Shown: positions 36,779-44,898 of the stretch, piece after piece | Numbering within the stretch: position 1 is the first letter of the stretch | Layout: every line of letters begins with the position of its first letter | Assembly: GCA_042408595.1 (NCBI GenBank) | Contig: JBHOQX010000005.1 | Coordinates: forward strand, 62,001-126,000 | Source of the DNA: JBHOQX01 sp042408595 | GTDB lineage: Bacteria; Chloroflexota; Chloroflexia; Chloroflexales; Roseiflexaceae | DNA length: 64,000 bases | Direction of reading: 5' to 3' | Translations under genes and position numbers: made by a program | The notes under the pieces: model-generated | Databases searched by the model: none | Told to the model about the DNA's origin: nothing | Seen by the model: only the letters and a program-made list of their open reading frames with translations

Positions 36779-38050
36779 ATGCAGCTCACTATCCCGATCG
36801 AGGCGTTCCATTTCGAAGCGGAGCTGCCGCCGCTCTGGCGCGTGCGGCGCGCGCCGGGGCCGCCCGCGGTGCCGGATGTGGCCGCCGCGGTGCGCGAGCA
36901 ACTAGAGGCGCTCGGCCTGCGCGCCCGCATCCGCCCCGGCATGTCGGTCGCGCTGACGGCCGGAAGCCGCGGCATCCACGATATTGCGACAGTCCTGCGG
37001 GCAGCCGTCGGCTGGCTGCAGGAGGCCGGCGCCGCGCCGTTTATCGTCCCGGCCATGGGCAGCCACGGCGGGGCGACGGCCGCCGGACAGGTCGAGCTGT
37101 TGGCCGAGCTGGGCGTGACCGAAGCCGCGCTCGGCTGCCCGATCCGCGCGACGATGGAGACGGTCGAGATCGGGCGGCTCCCGGACGGCGCGCCGGTGCC
37201 GATGGACGCCTACGCCGCCGCCGCCGACGGCATCCTGGTCGTCGGTCGGGTGAAACCGCACACCGACTTCCACGGCCCGATCGAGAGCGGCCTGGCGAAG
37301 ATGGTTGCGATCGGCCTGGGCAAGCGGCGCGGGGCGGAGCTGATCCACCGCTTCGGACCGGATGGCCTGCGCGAGCGTGTGCCGCTGGCGGCGCGGCTGG
37401 CCGTGGCGCGCGGCACGGTGCTGGGCGGGCTGGCGCTGCTGGAAGACGCCACCGAGCGCACCGCCGCGGTCGTGGCGCTTCCGCCAGGCGAGATCGGCGG
37501 GGCGGGCGAAGCCGCGCTGCTCGAACGGGCGCGCGGATTGATGGGCCGCCTCCCGTTCGAGCAGCTCGACATCCTGGTGGTGGACGAACTCGGCAAGAAC
37601 ATCAGCGGCTGCGGCATGGACACGAACGTGCTGGGCCGGATGCGCATCCCTGGCGAGCCGGACGCCCCGCCCCATATTCGCGTCGTCGTCGCACTCGACA
37701 TGACGCCGGAGAGCCACGGCAACGCCGCGGGGGTCGGCCTGGCCGACCTGATCACCGCGCGGCTGGCGCGCAAGATCGACATCGGCGCGACCTACATCAA
37801 CGGGCTGACCTCCGGCCTGGGCGGGCTGCAACGCAGCGCCCTGCCGATCATCCTGCCGACCGCCGGGGACGCGATCGCCGCCGCGCTGCACTGTTGCGCC
37901 CGCCCGGACACCGGCGCAGTCCGCGTCGCCCGCATCCGCAACACACTCACCACCCACGACCTGCTGGTCTCCACGGCGCTGCTGGGGGAGACCGCCTCCG
38001 CCGGGTATGCGAACCTCGGCCCGGCGAGGTGGGAAGGGCTTGAGACCTGA
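36779..38050 (+). CDS. LarA-like protein (DUF2088 / nickel-dependent racemase superfamily)
   Basis: 423 aa from ATG 36779 with AGGAGG 6 nt upstream. Recognisable family segments: VALTAGSRGIHDI, FIVPAMGSHGGATAAGQ, VGRVKPHTDFHGPIESGLAKM and ELGKNISGCGMDTNVLGR. LarA and homologues use a nickel-pincer nucleotide to racemise or epimerise 2-hydroxyacids. The pincer-synthesis genes larB, larC and larE are not in the window, so cofactor use and substrate are unknown. Confidence 0.82.
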   Translation: MQLTIPIEAFHFEAELPPLWRVRRAPGPPAVPDVAAAVREQLEALGLRARIRPGMSVALTAGSRGIHDIATVLRAAVGWLQEAGAAPFIVPAMGSHGGATAAGQVELLAELGVTEAALGCPIRATMETVEIGRLPDGAPVPMDAYAAAADGILVVGRVKPHTDFHGPIESGLAKMVAIGLGKRRGAELIHRFGPDGLRERVPLAARLAVARGTVLGGLALLEDATERTAAVVALPPGEIGGAGEAALLERARGLMGRLPFEQLDILVVDELGKNISGCGMDTNVLGRMRIPGEPDAPPHIRVVVALDMTPESHGNAAGVGLADLITARLARKIDIGATYINGLTSGLGGLQRSALPIILPTAGDAIAAALHCCARPDTGAVRVARIRNTLTTHDLLVSTALLGETASAGYANLGPARWEGLET

Positions 38051-38116
38051 TACGGCGACCATGTGAGGCGCAGGCGAATGCATTCGCCCGCGCCTTGGCC
38101 GCCGCGCCGGGATCGC

Positions 38117-39190
38117 CTACTCTCCGCCCTTTGCCGCCAGCGCGAGCTGCTCGTCGCACGCCGCCAGCCCGGCGGCGCTCTCGGCCGTCGGCTCCAGGCG
38201 GTGCGACTCGGCCAGCGCCTCGCGCGCCTGTTGGTACCGGCCAAGCATGTAGAGCGCCTTCCCGGCGTTCAGCCAGTAGACCGCCTTGACCGTCGAGACA
38301 TCCGGCGAGAGCACCAGCGCACGCTCGAAGCAGTCGAGCGCTGGCGCGAGGCGGCCAAGCTCGAGCAGCAGCGCACCCTTGCTGTTCCAGCCGCCGGCGC
38401 TGTTCGGATCGAGCGCGAGCGCACGGTCGTAGCTCGCCAGCGCCTCGTCGAAGCGGCCCAGGTCGGTCAGCGCCAGCGCGCGCCAGAGCCAGGCGCGTTG
38501 GTTTTGCTCGTCGGCGGCGAGCGCCCGGTCGAAGGCGGCGAGCGCGGCATCCGGCCGGCTCTGCCGGAGCTGCATCTGGCCCTCGTCACAGTGCAGGCGG
38601 CTCTGCCGCTCCGCGATGACCAGCTCGGCCACGACTCCGCCCGCGCCATCCTCGAACAGTCGCTCCAGGCGCTCGCGCAGCTCGCCGGCGTCTGCCAGCA
38701 GGCGGCGCTGCTCCAGACTATCCGATCCCACCAGGTCGAGCTGGGCGACGCGCTCGCACACTAGCCGCGCGGCGCTGAGCGCCTCGTAGCCGCCGAGCGC
38801 CCGCCCGGCATGCGCGATCCAGCCGGCGTAATCGAGCAACGCGGCGCGGGCGGCGTGGGGGGCGGCTGCGGCGGCGCGGGTATAGGCGGCGATCGTCTTA
38901 GCGGCATAGCCGCTGTCGAGGGTGTTATCGCGCAGCGATCGGCGGGCGCAGCGGTCACCGAGCGCCAGGTAGTCGTTCGGATTAGGCGGGCGGCGTTGGG
39001 CCGCGCGCCGCCCAAGTGTGCGAATCTCCGGGTCTGGGTCGCTCGCCAGCGCGTCGAACGCGCCGCTCAGATCGCGCACAACCGCGAGGAGCTGCGCCCA
39101 GAGGCTGCGGTCGGCAGGCTCGATCTCCGGCGAGGGCTGGCGGCCCGTCTGAGGGACGGGGGCGAGGGTGGATGCGGACGGCGACGTCAT
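38117..39190 (-). CDS. TPR-repeat protein
   Basis: 357 aa, cytoplasmic (no signal or TM). An unrecognised N-terminal half is followed by consecutive TPR units from about residue 205 (DAALAAFDRALAADEQNQRAWLWRALALTDLGRFDEAL..., then DRALALDPNSAGGWNSKGALLLELGRL...). Probably a protein-protein scaffold. It resembles the TPR tail of the Ser/Thr kinase in this window in style (SAGGWNSKGALLLELGR against AAGGWLHLARARLKLWQ), so a common origin is possible. Confidence 0.85.
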   Translation of the reverse strand: MTSPSASTLAPVPQTGRQPSPEIEPADRSLWAQLLAVVRDLSGAFDALASDPDPEIRTLGRRAAQRRPPNPNDYLALGDRCARRSLRDNTLDSGYAAKTIAAYTRAAAAAPHAARAALLDYAGWIAHAGRALGGYEALSAARLVCERVAQLDLVGSDSLEQRRLLADAGELRERLERLFEDGAGGVVAELVIAERQSRLHCDEGQMQLRQSRPDAALAAFDRALAADEQNQRAWLWRALALTDLGRFDEALASYDRALALDPNSAGGWNSKGALLLELGRLAPALDCFERALVLSPDVSTVKAVYWLNAGKALYMLGRYQQAREALAESHRLEPTAESAAGLAACDEQLALAAKGGE

Positions 39191-39340
39191 GGCACAGGCT
39201 CCGGATTTCTAGAACGGATTGCAGATCGCAGATCGCCTGAAATGCTGCTGGAGTGCGGGTCGGAGCCGCGGCGCATGCGGCAGGGCCAGTGAGTCCTCGC
39301 GGAAACTCCGGTAGATCATGCCGGCGGCACACCTGGCTTT

Positions 39341-39369
39341 AGGATAGCAGTTTTTTCGCTGCCGGTGAA
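39341..39369 (-). promoter_or_regulatory. Promoter candidate of the TPR-protein gene
   Basis: Minus-strand TTCACC (39364-39369), 17-nt spacer with an A-run, extended TGCTATCCT (-10 at 39341-39346). The 332-bp gap 39191-39522 otherwise holds only a palindrome, GGCATGGCGCCATGCC (39482-39497). Confidence 0.4.
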
Positions 39370-39522
39370 CGGCCGGGGATGACAGATTTGTGACTTGGAA
39401 GCGGAGGCAAGCCGGTCGCCTCTCGCCCTTCGTGCGATTGCCGATTGCGACGTGTACGGACAGCCGCCGCCGCGAGGCGCTGGCATGGCGCCATGCCGCC
39501 TGCCCCTGCGCGACCCATGGCA

Positions 39523-41325
39523 TCACCTCCCGGCCGGTACGGCCATCTCCTCCGCCACCTGAAGCGCGATCGGCAGACCGACCTCGGCGCGTAGGTCGGC
39601 GCGGGCCGCCATGTCGAGCGCGTCCCAGCCGCTGTCAAGCGCGATCCGCCCGTCGCGCATCAGCACGACCCGCTCCAGCGCCTCGTAGCAGAAGTCGAGA
39701 TCGTGGCTGACGACGATCACGCTCTTGCCGCGCGCCGCCAGCTCGCCCGCCAGCGCCGCCAGGCGGCCAATGGCTGTGGCGTCCAGCCCGCTGGTTGGCT
39801 CGTCCAACACCAGCAGGTCGGTGTCCATCGCCAGCACCGCCGCGACGGCCACCAACCGCCGGGTGGCGGTCGGTAGATCGTACGGGTGCTCGCCGGCGAC
39901 CTCGCGCAGCCCAAGGGCGTCGAGCGCACCGTCCACCAACGCCTCCATGCGCGCCGGCGGGTAGCCCAGGTTGCGCGGCCCGAAGCGCAACTCGTCGCGC
40001 ACCGTGCGGGCGAAGAGTTGGTTGCGCACATCCTGAAATACGATCCCGACCCGCCGCGCGCAGCGGGCCACCGTCAGCTTGCGCGTGTCCGTGCCGTCCA
40101 CCAGCGCCACGCCAGACGTCGGCCGCAGCAGGCCGTTCAGATGCCGCACGAGCGTGCTCTTGCCGGCGCCGTTACGCCCGAGCAGCGCCATCCGCTCCCC
40201 GCGCCCCACGGCGAGCGACGCCCCCTTGAGCGCCTCGACGCCGCTCGGGTAGGTAAAGCGCAGCTCGCGCAGCTCGACCAGCCTCGGGGAGGGAGGCCGG
40301 AGGCCGGAGGCCGGAGGCGGGAGGCTGGCGGCTGGCGGGTTGCCATCCGCGTTCGGGCGCCCGCCCTCCGGCGCCCCCGCTCCTTGTCTGCGTGTCTCCC
40401 TATCTGGTTCGCCAGTTGCCAGGCTCCGGCGGTTGACCGCCGCACTCTGGCTCCCGCCACCTGCCGCCTGGCTCCCGCCTTCCACGCCCCGCAACCCAGC
40501 CATCAACTCCTCAGCCGTCACCGGCAGCGGGCGCTCCGCCGGCCAGCGTCCCTCCTCACGGGCCCGCGCGGCCATGCGCGCCGGCAGCGGCCAGCCGATG
40601 CCGCGCTCCAGCAGCAGCGGGTCGGTCAGCACCTGCGCAGCCGGCCCATCGGCGATGATCTGGCCGGCATCGAGCGCGACGATCCGCGCCGCGACGGCGG
40701 CGGCCCATTCCAGCCGATGCTCGGCGAACAGGATCGTCGTGCCCTGGCGGGCGAGATCGCGCAAGAGATCGGCAAGCTGTTCGGTCGAGGGCGGATCGAG
40801 CCCGGCAGTCGGCTCGTCCAGCACCAGCACCGGCGGGCGCAGCGCCAGGATGGCGGCCAGCACCATGCGCTGCTGCTGCCCGCCGGAGAGCGCATAGGGC
40901 GAGCGGTCGCGCAGATCGGTCAGGCGCATCGCGGCGAGCGCCCACTCAACCCGCTCGACGATCTCCGGCCGCGGCACGCCGAGGTTCTCCAGCCCGAACG
41001 CCACCTCTTCGAACACCGTGAACGCCGCGCCCGAGATCTGGCTGAAGGCGTTGCTGCCGAGCAGCCCGACGTGGCGCACAAGCTCGGCGACCGGCTGCGC
41101 GATCACGTCCTGGCCGTCGACAATCGCCGTGCCGGCCAGGCGGCCATCGTAGAAGTTCGGCACGAAGCCGGCGGTCAGCGCACAGAGGGTGCTCTTCCCG
41201 GCGCCGGCCCGCCCGACCACGCCGACGATCTGGTTATCCGGCACGAGGAGCGTCAGCTCACGCAGCGCCGGGCGCGCCCCGCCGACGTAGGTGAAGGTGA
41301 TATCGCGCAGATCGATGGCGTTCAC
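39523..41325 (-). CDS. ECF transporter ATPase, two ATP-binding domains fused (EcfA-EcfA')
   Basis: 600 aa from GTG 41325, whose first bases overlap the ecfT stop (GTGA); the longer frame is inside ecfT. Domain 1 (about 1-270): Walker A GRAGAGKST, signature LSGGQQQRMVLAA, Walker B VLVLDEPTAGLDP. A low-complexity linker encoded by GGAGGCC-type repeats follows (about 290-360). Domain 2 (about 365-590): Walker A GRNGAGKSTLVRHLNG and Walker B LLVLDEPTSGLD, but the signature position reads DLPTATRRLVAVAA instead of LSGGQ. The fusion supplies both ATPases of one ECF module; the degenerate second signature predicts asymmetric ATP sites. Confidence 0.92.
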   Translation of the reverse strand: MNAIDLRDITFTYVGGARPALRELTLLVPDNQIVGVVGRAGAGKSTLCALTAGFVPNFYDGRLAGTAIVDGQDVIAQPVAELVRHVGLLGSNAFSQISGAAFTVFEEVAFGLENLGVPRPEIVERVEWALAAMRLTDLRDRSPYALSGGQQQRMVLAAILALRPPVLVLDEPTAGLDPPSTEQLADLLRDLARQGTTILFAEHRLEWAAAVAARIVALDAGQIIADGPAAQVLTDPLLLERGIGWPLPARMAARAREEGRWPAERPLPVTAEELMAGLRGVEGGSQAAGGGSQSAAVNRRSLATGEPDRETRRQGAGAPEGGRPNADGNPPAASLPPPASGLRPPSPRLVELRELRFTYPSGVEALKGASLAVGRGERMALLGRNGAGKSTLVRHLNGLLRPTSGVALVDGTDTRKLTVARCARRVGIVFQDVRNQLFARTVRDELRFGPRNLGYPPARMEALVDGALDALGLREVAGEHPYDLPTATRRLVAVAAVLAMDTDLLVLDEPTSGLDATAIGRLAALAGELAARGKSVIVVSHDLDFCYEALERVVLMRDGRIALDSGWDALDMAARADLRAEVGLPIALQVAEEMAVPAGR

Positions 41326-42101
41326 GACACGCCCCGCAGGAAGGTGAACCCACCAACAAACAGCAACGCGGCGAGGGCAAGCATCAGCCAGCGGGCGGCG
41401 CGCTGCGCCCACGAGTCGTGCAACTCGCGCAGCGAGGTCTTCGGGCCGCTGGCGGTGAAGGCGCGCGACTCAAGCGCCATCGCCCGCTCCTCCACATCCA
41501 GCAGCGCGCCGACGATCAGCGGGCTGACGAGCGGCGGCAGGGCGCGCAGCCGGTTGAGCAGGCCGCTGGTCTCCAGGCCACGCGAGCGTTGCGCCTCCTG
41601 GATGGCAGTGGCACGGGCGCTCATGTCCGGCACGAGCTGGAGCGCTACCAGCAGGATGTAGCCGATCGAGCGCGGCAGGCCGGCTCCCGTGAGGCTGAAG
41701 ACCAGATCGGCCGGGTGCGTCGTCGTCACCAGCAGGACGACGTTGAGCGCCATCGCGAGCAGCCCGGTGGAGATATCGAGCGCGAACAGGAAGCCATCGG
41801 CCCAGAGCGTAACGAATCCCAGGTGCAGCAGCGGAATCGTGCGGGCCGGCGGAAAGAGCAGCCCCTGGATCACCAGGAGCGAAAACAGCAGCGGCGCAAG
41901 CACCAGCAGCACCCCCCGCAGCAGCGCTCCGAGCACGCCGGCGCTCGCCGCCAGGGCCAACAGCAGCCCGGAGACCCCCAGCGCCCCCCACGGCGACGGC
42001 AGGGTGTAGGCAGCCATGAGCAGCAAGACGAAGCCCGCCAGCTTGGTGAGCGGGTTCAGGCGATGCAGCAGGCTGTCGCCGGGGGCGTAGAGCGGCTTCA
42101 T
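41322..42101 (-). CDS. ECF transporter transmembrane component EcfT
   Basis: 259 aa from ATG 42101 (MKPLYAPGDSLLHRLNPLTKL), the usual N-terminus of EcfT proteins. Five or so TM helices are followed by the cytoplasmic coupling helices with the paired motifs AQRSRGLE and ALESRAF (A-x-x-x-R type) that contact the ATPases. Overlaps the ATPase gene by 4 bp. EcfS lies 230 bp upstream on the same strand. Confidence 0.9.
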   Translation of the reverse strand: MKPLYAPGDSLLHRLNPLTKLAGFVLLLMAAYTLPSPWGALGVSGLLLALAASAGVLGALLRGVLLVLAPLLFSLLVIQGLLFPPARTIPLLHLGFVTLWADGFLFALDISTGLLAMALNVVLLVTTTHPADLVFSLTGAGLPRSIGYILLVALQLVPDMSARATAIQEAQRSRGLETSGLLNRLRALPPLVSPLIVGALLDVEERAMALESRAFTASGPKTSLRELHDSWAQRAARWLMLALAALLFVGGFTFLRGVS

Positions 42102-42330
42102 AAGGGTGATGAGGGCTGAGGAACGCAGCACTGAGAAACGGTCGGCAACGGGGCGGTTTGGCGGGTGCCGCCCTCCAGGATTTGTTGTTTCCGCCGCGCG
42201 GCCGGCGGTTGAGCCGCCAACCGCGCGGACAGAGGGCCGGATACCTCAGAGGACAGGCACGCTTGCTCGTGCCGCACTGATGCCCGTCACGCGCCACTCA
42301 TCACTCATCCTTCGCCCGTTGTCGCTGGAA

Positions 42331-43185
42331 TTAGACCCGCAGCGACTGGCCGGCCGGCAACGGCTCCGGCGACTCGGCGAAGCGGCGCGAGACGGGGAAG
42401 CGCAGCAGGAGCCGCCGCGGCAGCGCCTGGATAATCAGCCAGACGAGCATGTAGGAGGTCATCTTGTCGAACGGATCGGAGACCGTGCCCTGCGCCAGGG
42501 TCGAAGCCAGGATGCCGGCGCCGCTGGCTCGGAACGCCGCGACCAGCGCGTCGGTTCCGGAGCCGGTCACACCGCCGAAGTAGTAGGCCGCCATCGGCGC
42601 GGAGAGGATGGCGGCGATCACGCCAGTGACCAGCCCGGCCAGGCCGGCCCAGCCGGCGTTCTGCAGCACCGCATAGCCGAGCGCCGCGCCCGCCGCAAAC
42701 GCCAACAGGAAGACCCACCAGAGCGCCGGGATGCCGCTCGCCGCGTTGCCGAAGATCAGGTCGGCAGCGTTCGGCAGCACCGGACCGTTCGGGCTGGGTG
42801 TCGCATAGACGAACATCAACACGAACAGCGCCAGCGCGAAGACGAAGACGCCAACGATGACCGCCGACAGCCAGCGCGGCGACGGGCGCTGGAACGCCCC
42901 CGCGCGCCCGGCGAAGCCGGCCAGCAGGCCGATCGCCCCGGCGACATAGGCGAACCAGATCGGCACCGGGTTGCCCAGCAGCAGCGTCCAGAGCACGTTC
43001 GAGAGCACCCCGGTGAGCAGGCCGAGCCATGGCCCGAGCAGCGCACCCACCAGCACCGTGCCGATGCTGTCCAGGTAGATCGGCAGCCCCGTCACGAGCT
43101 GGCCGATGACGATGTTGATCGCGATGGCGAGCGGGATGAGGGCGAGCGCCGTGCTGTTCAATCCACCGCGTTGCGTGGGCGCCAT
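42331..43185 (-). CDS. ECF transporter substrate-binding S component
   Basis: 284 aa from ATG 43185 (MAPTQRGGLNST) with AAGGAGG upstream; the longer frame overlaps the promoter. Multiple TM helices (LALIPLAIAINIVIGQLVTGLPIYLDSIGTVLVGALLGPWLGLLTG...). The segment around YLDSIGT and GPWLG resembles S components of vitamin transporters. Longer than BioY or RibU, so the substrate is left open. It shares the operon with EcfT and EcfA, a dedicated (group I) ECF system, with a promoter and candidate operator upstream. Confidence 0.85.
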   Translation of the reverse strand: MAPTQRGGLNSTALALIPLAIAINIVIGQLVTGLPIYLDSIGTVLVGALLGPWLGLLTGVLSNVLWTLLLGNPVPIWFAYVAGAIGLLAGFAGRAGAFQRPSPRWLSAVIVGVFVFALALFVLMFVYATPSPNGPVLPNAADLIFGNAASGIPALWWVFLLAFAAGAALGYAVLQNAGWAGLAGLVTGVIAAILSAPMAAYYFGGVTGSGTDALVAAFRASGAGILASTLAQGTVSDPFDKMTSYMLVWLIIQALPRRLLLRFPVSRRFAESPEPLPAGQSLRV

Positions 43186-43226
43186 GGATGCCTCCTTCTG
43201 GGTGTTGAAAGACGGGGCGCTGACTT

Positions 43227-43241
43227 GTGTCCAGATGACAC
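43227..43241. promoter_or_regulatory. GTGTC-N5-GACAC dyad just downstream of the ecfS promoter
   Basis: Perfect 5-bp arms, extended imperfectly (TTAGTGTC...GACACAAG on the minus strand). It lies about 17 bp downstream of the -10, typical for a repressor operator; it could instead be a small leader hairpin. Regulator unknown. Confidence 0.4.
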
Positions 43242-43257
43242 TAAACCGGCGGCTCGG

Positions 43258-43286
43258 ATTATACCACACCAGGCGCAGCGTGACAA
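43258..43286 (-). promoter_or_regulatory. Sigma70-like promoter of the ECF transporter operon
   Basis: Minus-strand TTGTCA (43281-43286), 17-nt spacer, TATAAT (43258-43263). The leader to ATG 43185 is about 65 nt; no known riboswitch core was recognised. Confidence 0.6.
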
Positions 43287-43334
43287 GCGCCCCATGCCCG
43301 GCGGCAGGGCCAGTCAACGTCGGCTGGTGGTGGG

Positions 43335-43426
43335 GTTGGGGAGGCGAAGACTTCATCCCCGTTTCCGCCGCTGGCACGGCAAGCCCATGAGGGCGATGAG
43401 AGGCGAAGCCCCTCGTGCTCCCCAAC
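43335..43426. repeat. Dispersed GTTGGGGAG...CTCCCCAAC inverted repeat
   Basis: 9-bp arms 43335-43343 and 43418-43426 enclose about 74 nt containing two GAGGCGAAG copies. This is most of the non-promoter part of the 326-bp gap 43186-43511; no gene seen there. Confidence 0.5.
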
Positions 43427-43511
43427 GTTCACCAGGCCCTGACATGGCGACGCTAACGCGAAAGGGCGAATCGACGAAGCGGATGGAAACACGCACCCGG
43501 GATCGTCCCCA

Positions 43512-44747
43512 TCACGGGCGCAGCCCATCGAGCGTGGTCGTCATCTCGTAGCGCTGCCCGGTACGAGACGACTCCAGCGCGCCGAGCAGCATCTCGGTGA
43601 TGTGCCGGCCCCATTCGACATTCAGTAGCGGATCGCGGTCTTCGAGGATACAATCGAGCAGATGGCGCGTCGACTCGTGGTAATAATTGAAACTGCCCGG
43701 CGCCGGAATCGGCCATTGGCTCGGCCCGTGGATGCGCCCATCGTCCAGGTGACACCAGCCATCCACGTCGGCCGTAAGGGCCAGATCAGCGCGGGTGGTC
43801 AGCAGGGAGGCGCCATGGCCTGTGCCGCCGATCACCAGGTTGCCTCTGTCGCCAAACACATGGAAGCCGCCGGCCGCCACGCCTGGCGGCATAGGGTGCA
43901 GGGCGCGGGCGATATGGAAGACACCGATGGCGCCGCAGTCCATCTCATAAAGGCTGAAGACCGTATCTTCGGCCTCCATCCTGACCGGCTGCGTACGCGG
44001 CAGATTCACCACCACCTTCCAGTAATTGGCAAGGTCCGGGTCAGTCGCACCGGACAGAAAGCGGTCATACTCGGCATCAGGAACGATGTATCGGTTGGGG
44101 ACCGAAATCGCGCCCAGGCCGGTGACACGCCGGCACGAGCCGAGGATCGTGGCAATCTGTGTTGGTGCGTAAGGAAAGTCCAGTAGCATCCCGCCGCTAT
44201 CGCGGGCATAGAAAGCGGCGGCGCCATACGGATTGCCGCCGAGCGACGGATGATAGCTGGTGGCGATCGCCGGCATCCAGGTAAACCAGAGGGGCCGTCC
44301 GATCGCACCCTGGCGCACCAAGTCGCGCAGGCGTGGATAGAGCGGCGCTTCGAGCGGCGAGGCTGCGCTTGGCTCGACCAGCACCCGGACCCCCGTGCGG
44401 CGCACAGCGGCGACGATCGCATGGGCGTCGTCCATCGTCAGCGCCATCGGCTTCTGCAGCAGCACATGTTTGCCGGCTGAGACGGCGGCCAGGGTGAAGC
44501 GGGCATGGGATGTGGGGCCGGTAAGAATGAACACGGCGTCGAGATCGGCACCGTCGAGCATCGCCTGGTAGTCGGTGTAGTATGTCCGCGCGCCAAACAG
44601 CCGGGCGCATGCGGCGGCGCGGGTTGGGTTGGTATCGCACACCGCCACCAACGCAACATCCGGCTGGCGGCGCAAATAGGGCAGATAGTACGCCGCGGCG
44701 ACCACGCCGCAGCCGACCACGCCAACGCGGATGGCGCCTGCTGGCAT
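43512..44747 (-). CDS. Gfo/Idh/MocA-family oxidoreductase
   Basis: 411 aa from ATG 44747 with AAAGGGGG upstream. The N-terminal Rossmann fold (IRVGVVGCGVVAAAYYLPYL, VAVCDTNPTRA) and the family's catalytic-lysine motif GKHVLLQKPMALTMDDAH precede the C-terminal alpha/beta domain. These enzymes oxidise or reduce sugars and sugar acids with NAD(P). As the last gene of the carbohydrate locus it probably processes the imported sugar released by the GH4 enzyme (inference). A perfect 15-bp hairpin separates it from the upstream secreted-protein gene. Confidence 0.9.
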   Translation of the reverse strand: MPAGAIRVGVVGCGVVAAAYYLPYLRRQPDVALVAVCDTNPTRAAACARLFGARTYYTDYQAMLDGADLDAVFILTGPTSHARFTLAAVSAGKHVLLQKPMALTMDDAHAIVAAVRRTGVRVLVEPSAASPLEAPLYPRLRDLVRQGAIGRPLWFTWMPAIATSYHPSLGGNPYGAAAFYARDSGGMLLDFPYAPTQIATILGSCRRVTGLGAISVPNRYIVPDAEYDRFLSGATDPDLANYWKVVVNLPRTQPVRMEAEDTVFSLYEMDCGAIGVFHIARALHPMPPGVAAGGFHVFGDRGNLVIGGTGHGASLLTTRADLALTADVDGWCHLDDGRIHGPSQWPIPAPGSFNYYHESTRHLLDCILEDRDPLLNVEWGRHITEMLLGALESSRTGQRYEMTTTLDGLRP

Positions 44748-44825
44748 CAGCTGCCCCCTTTCAGTTCAGTCGCGGGAAGGCTTGCGGTTCTGTCACGTCT
44801 CGCCGCGGCTGCGCGCGGATGGGAC

Positions 44826-44861
44826 GGCGGCAATGGCAAGCCTCCCCTTGCCATTGCCGCC
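44826..44861. repeat. Perfect 15-bp-arm hairpin within the carbohydrate operon
   Basis: GGCGGCAATGGCAAG (44826-44840) and CTTGCCATTGCCGCC (44847-44861), 6-nt loop, between the secreted-protein stop and the oxidoreductase start. No T-run. It may be a terminator for the upstream gene or an mRNA-stabilising element. Confidence 0.65.
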
Positions 44862-44898
44862 CATGCTGATGCCGTCCGTCCGGGATGCCGCGGCTTCG

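Noticed and set aside
43186..43260. TPP, SAM or preQ1 riboswitch in the ecfS leader
   Set aside because: The leader is only about 65 nt and shows none of the conserved cores.
42106..43551. 481-codon plus-strand frame opposite the ECF S component
   Set aside because: Antisense shadow lacking domains; the minus-strand frame has TM helices, a ribosome site and a promoter.
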